Assembly: GCA_030840415.1 (NCBI GenBank)
Contig: JAVEEO010000282.1
Coordinates: 1-6,799, forward strand
Direction: 5' to 3'
DNA: 6,799 nucleotides
DNA from: Pseudonocardiales bacterium
Lineage (GTDB): Bacteria; Actinomycetota; Actinomycetes; Mycobacteriales; Jatrophihabitantaceae
Shown: positions 6,507-6,799 of the stretch, one piece after another
How positions within the stretch are numbered: the first letter of the stretch is position 1
Layout: the number at the start of each line of letters is the position of its first letter
Notes under the pieces: model-generated
The model's input: only the letters and a program-made list of their open reading frames with translations
What the model was told of the DNA's origin: nothing
Database searches by the model: none
Translations under genes and position numbers: made by a program

Positions 6507-6799
6507 ACCGAACCGGTTTCTGCCGGGGTTCGATCAGCACCGGGCAGGTCGAGATCGCCGAAGAGAAAGATCATGGCTTCACTCGCGTCATCCTCGCGAG
6601 CTTTGTGAACGGCCCGCGGGATGTCAAGCGCGCCGACCACGCTCCACGGGGAGTTGCGGAACCGATCGTCACGATAGGTTTCGCCGACCTGGAAGAAACC
6701 GAGCGAGAGGTAGAACTCATGCAGGCCGCCCTCCGGTGTTGCGAAGAAATCACCGAGAACGATGTCCACCGGGCCGTGATCCATGGCGTGGTCCAACGC
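6503..6799 (-). CDS. GNAT-like N-acyltransferase, C-terminal part (partial)
   Basis: The last 98 codons of a gene run in from the right edge, reading Ala-Leu-Asp-His before the first ATG with no stop, so the true start is probably outside the window. The motif LHEFYLSLGF followed by QVGETYRDD resembles the C-terminal half of GNAT-fold acyltransferases, where a helix ending in FYxxLGF precedes the last strands. The layout is also reminiscent of acyl-carrier-protein-using N-acyl amino acid synthases, but the acyl-donor binding region is not visible. The tail after SVVGALDIP is acidic and then Pro/Gly-rich. The stop TGA overlaps the aminotransferase start by four bases (ATGA), which places it in the same operon. 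The family call rests on a short region and is moderate; a TTG at 6796 or ATG at 6784 as an internal start is unlikely because the frame is open beyond them. Confidence 0.5.
   Translation of the reverse strand, partial: ALDHAMDHGPVDIVLGDFFATPEGGLHEFYLSLGFFQVGETYRDDRFRNSPWSVVGALDIPRAVHKAREDDASEAMIFLFGDLDLPGADRTPAETGSV

Noticed and set aside
5322..6608. Long plus-strand open frame (428 codons) opposite the aminotransferase
   Set aside because: It is antisense to a gene with full PLP-enzyme motifs; its translation is rich in Arg, Gly and His, shows no family motif, and arises from the GC-biased third positions of the real gene.
1..6799. tRNA, rRNA, CRISPR array, insertion sequence or long repeats
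   Set aside because: None seen; the window is filled by seven contiguous coding regions, and the only repeat-like signal is the protein-level paralogy of the two amidohydrolases.

Overview
The window is GC-rich DNA. The codons prefer G or C at the third position, GTG starts are common, and the gene types are typical of secondary metabolism, so an actinomycete is the most likely source; the genus cannot be fixed from the sequence. All seven genes lie on the minus strand and run right to left with almost no intergenic space. They look like one transcription unit cut at both ends: the first visible gene lacks its N-terminus at the right edge, and the last lacks its C-terminus at the left edge.

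Order of transcription: (1) the C-terminal part of a GNAT-like acyltransferase (6503-6799); (2) a class III PLP aminotransferase with an extra C-terminal domain of about 160 residues (4794-6506); (3) an AMP-forming acyl/aryl ligase (3325-4809); (4) an amidohydrolase_2-type protein that has lost most of its metal ligands (2360-3328); (5) a free-standing acyl carrier protein (2111-2350); (6) an intact amidohydrolase_2 paralogue with all metal ligands (1170-2150); (7) an MFS exporter (1-1173, partial). Most junctions are 4-base ATGA or GTGA overlaps. Only the carrier protein has its own strong ribosome binding site. No gap exceeds 9 bases, so there is no room for an internal promoter or terminator between genes.

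Together this reads as the core of a small biosynthetic gene cluster. The ligase would activate a carboxylic acid, probably onto the carrier protein. The aminotransferase would supply or install an amine. The GNAT-like enzyme could make an amide bond. The amidohydrolase pair would hydrolyse or decarboxylate an intermediate, and the MFS protein would export the product. No ketosynthase, condensation domain or phosphopantetheinyl transferase is present in the window. I do not recognise this exact gene set as a described pathway. The most striking features are the paired active and degenerate amidohydrolases flanking the carrier-protein gene, and the aminotransferase fusion. The pathway assignment is inference; the enzyme families are supported by motifs visible in the sequence.
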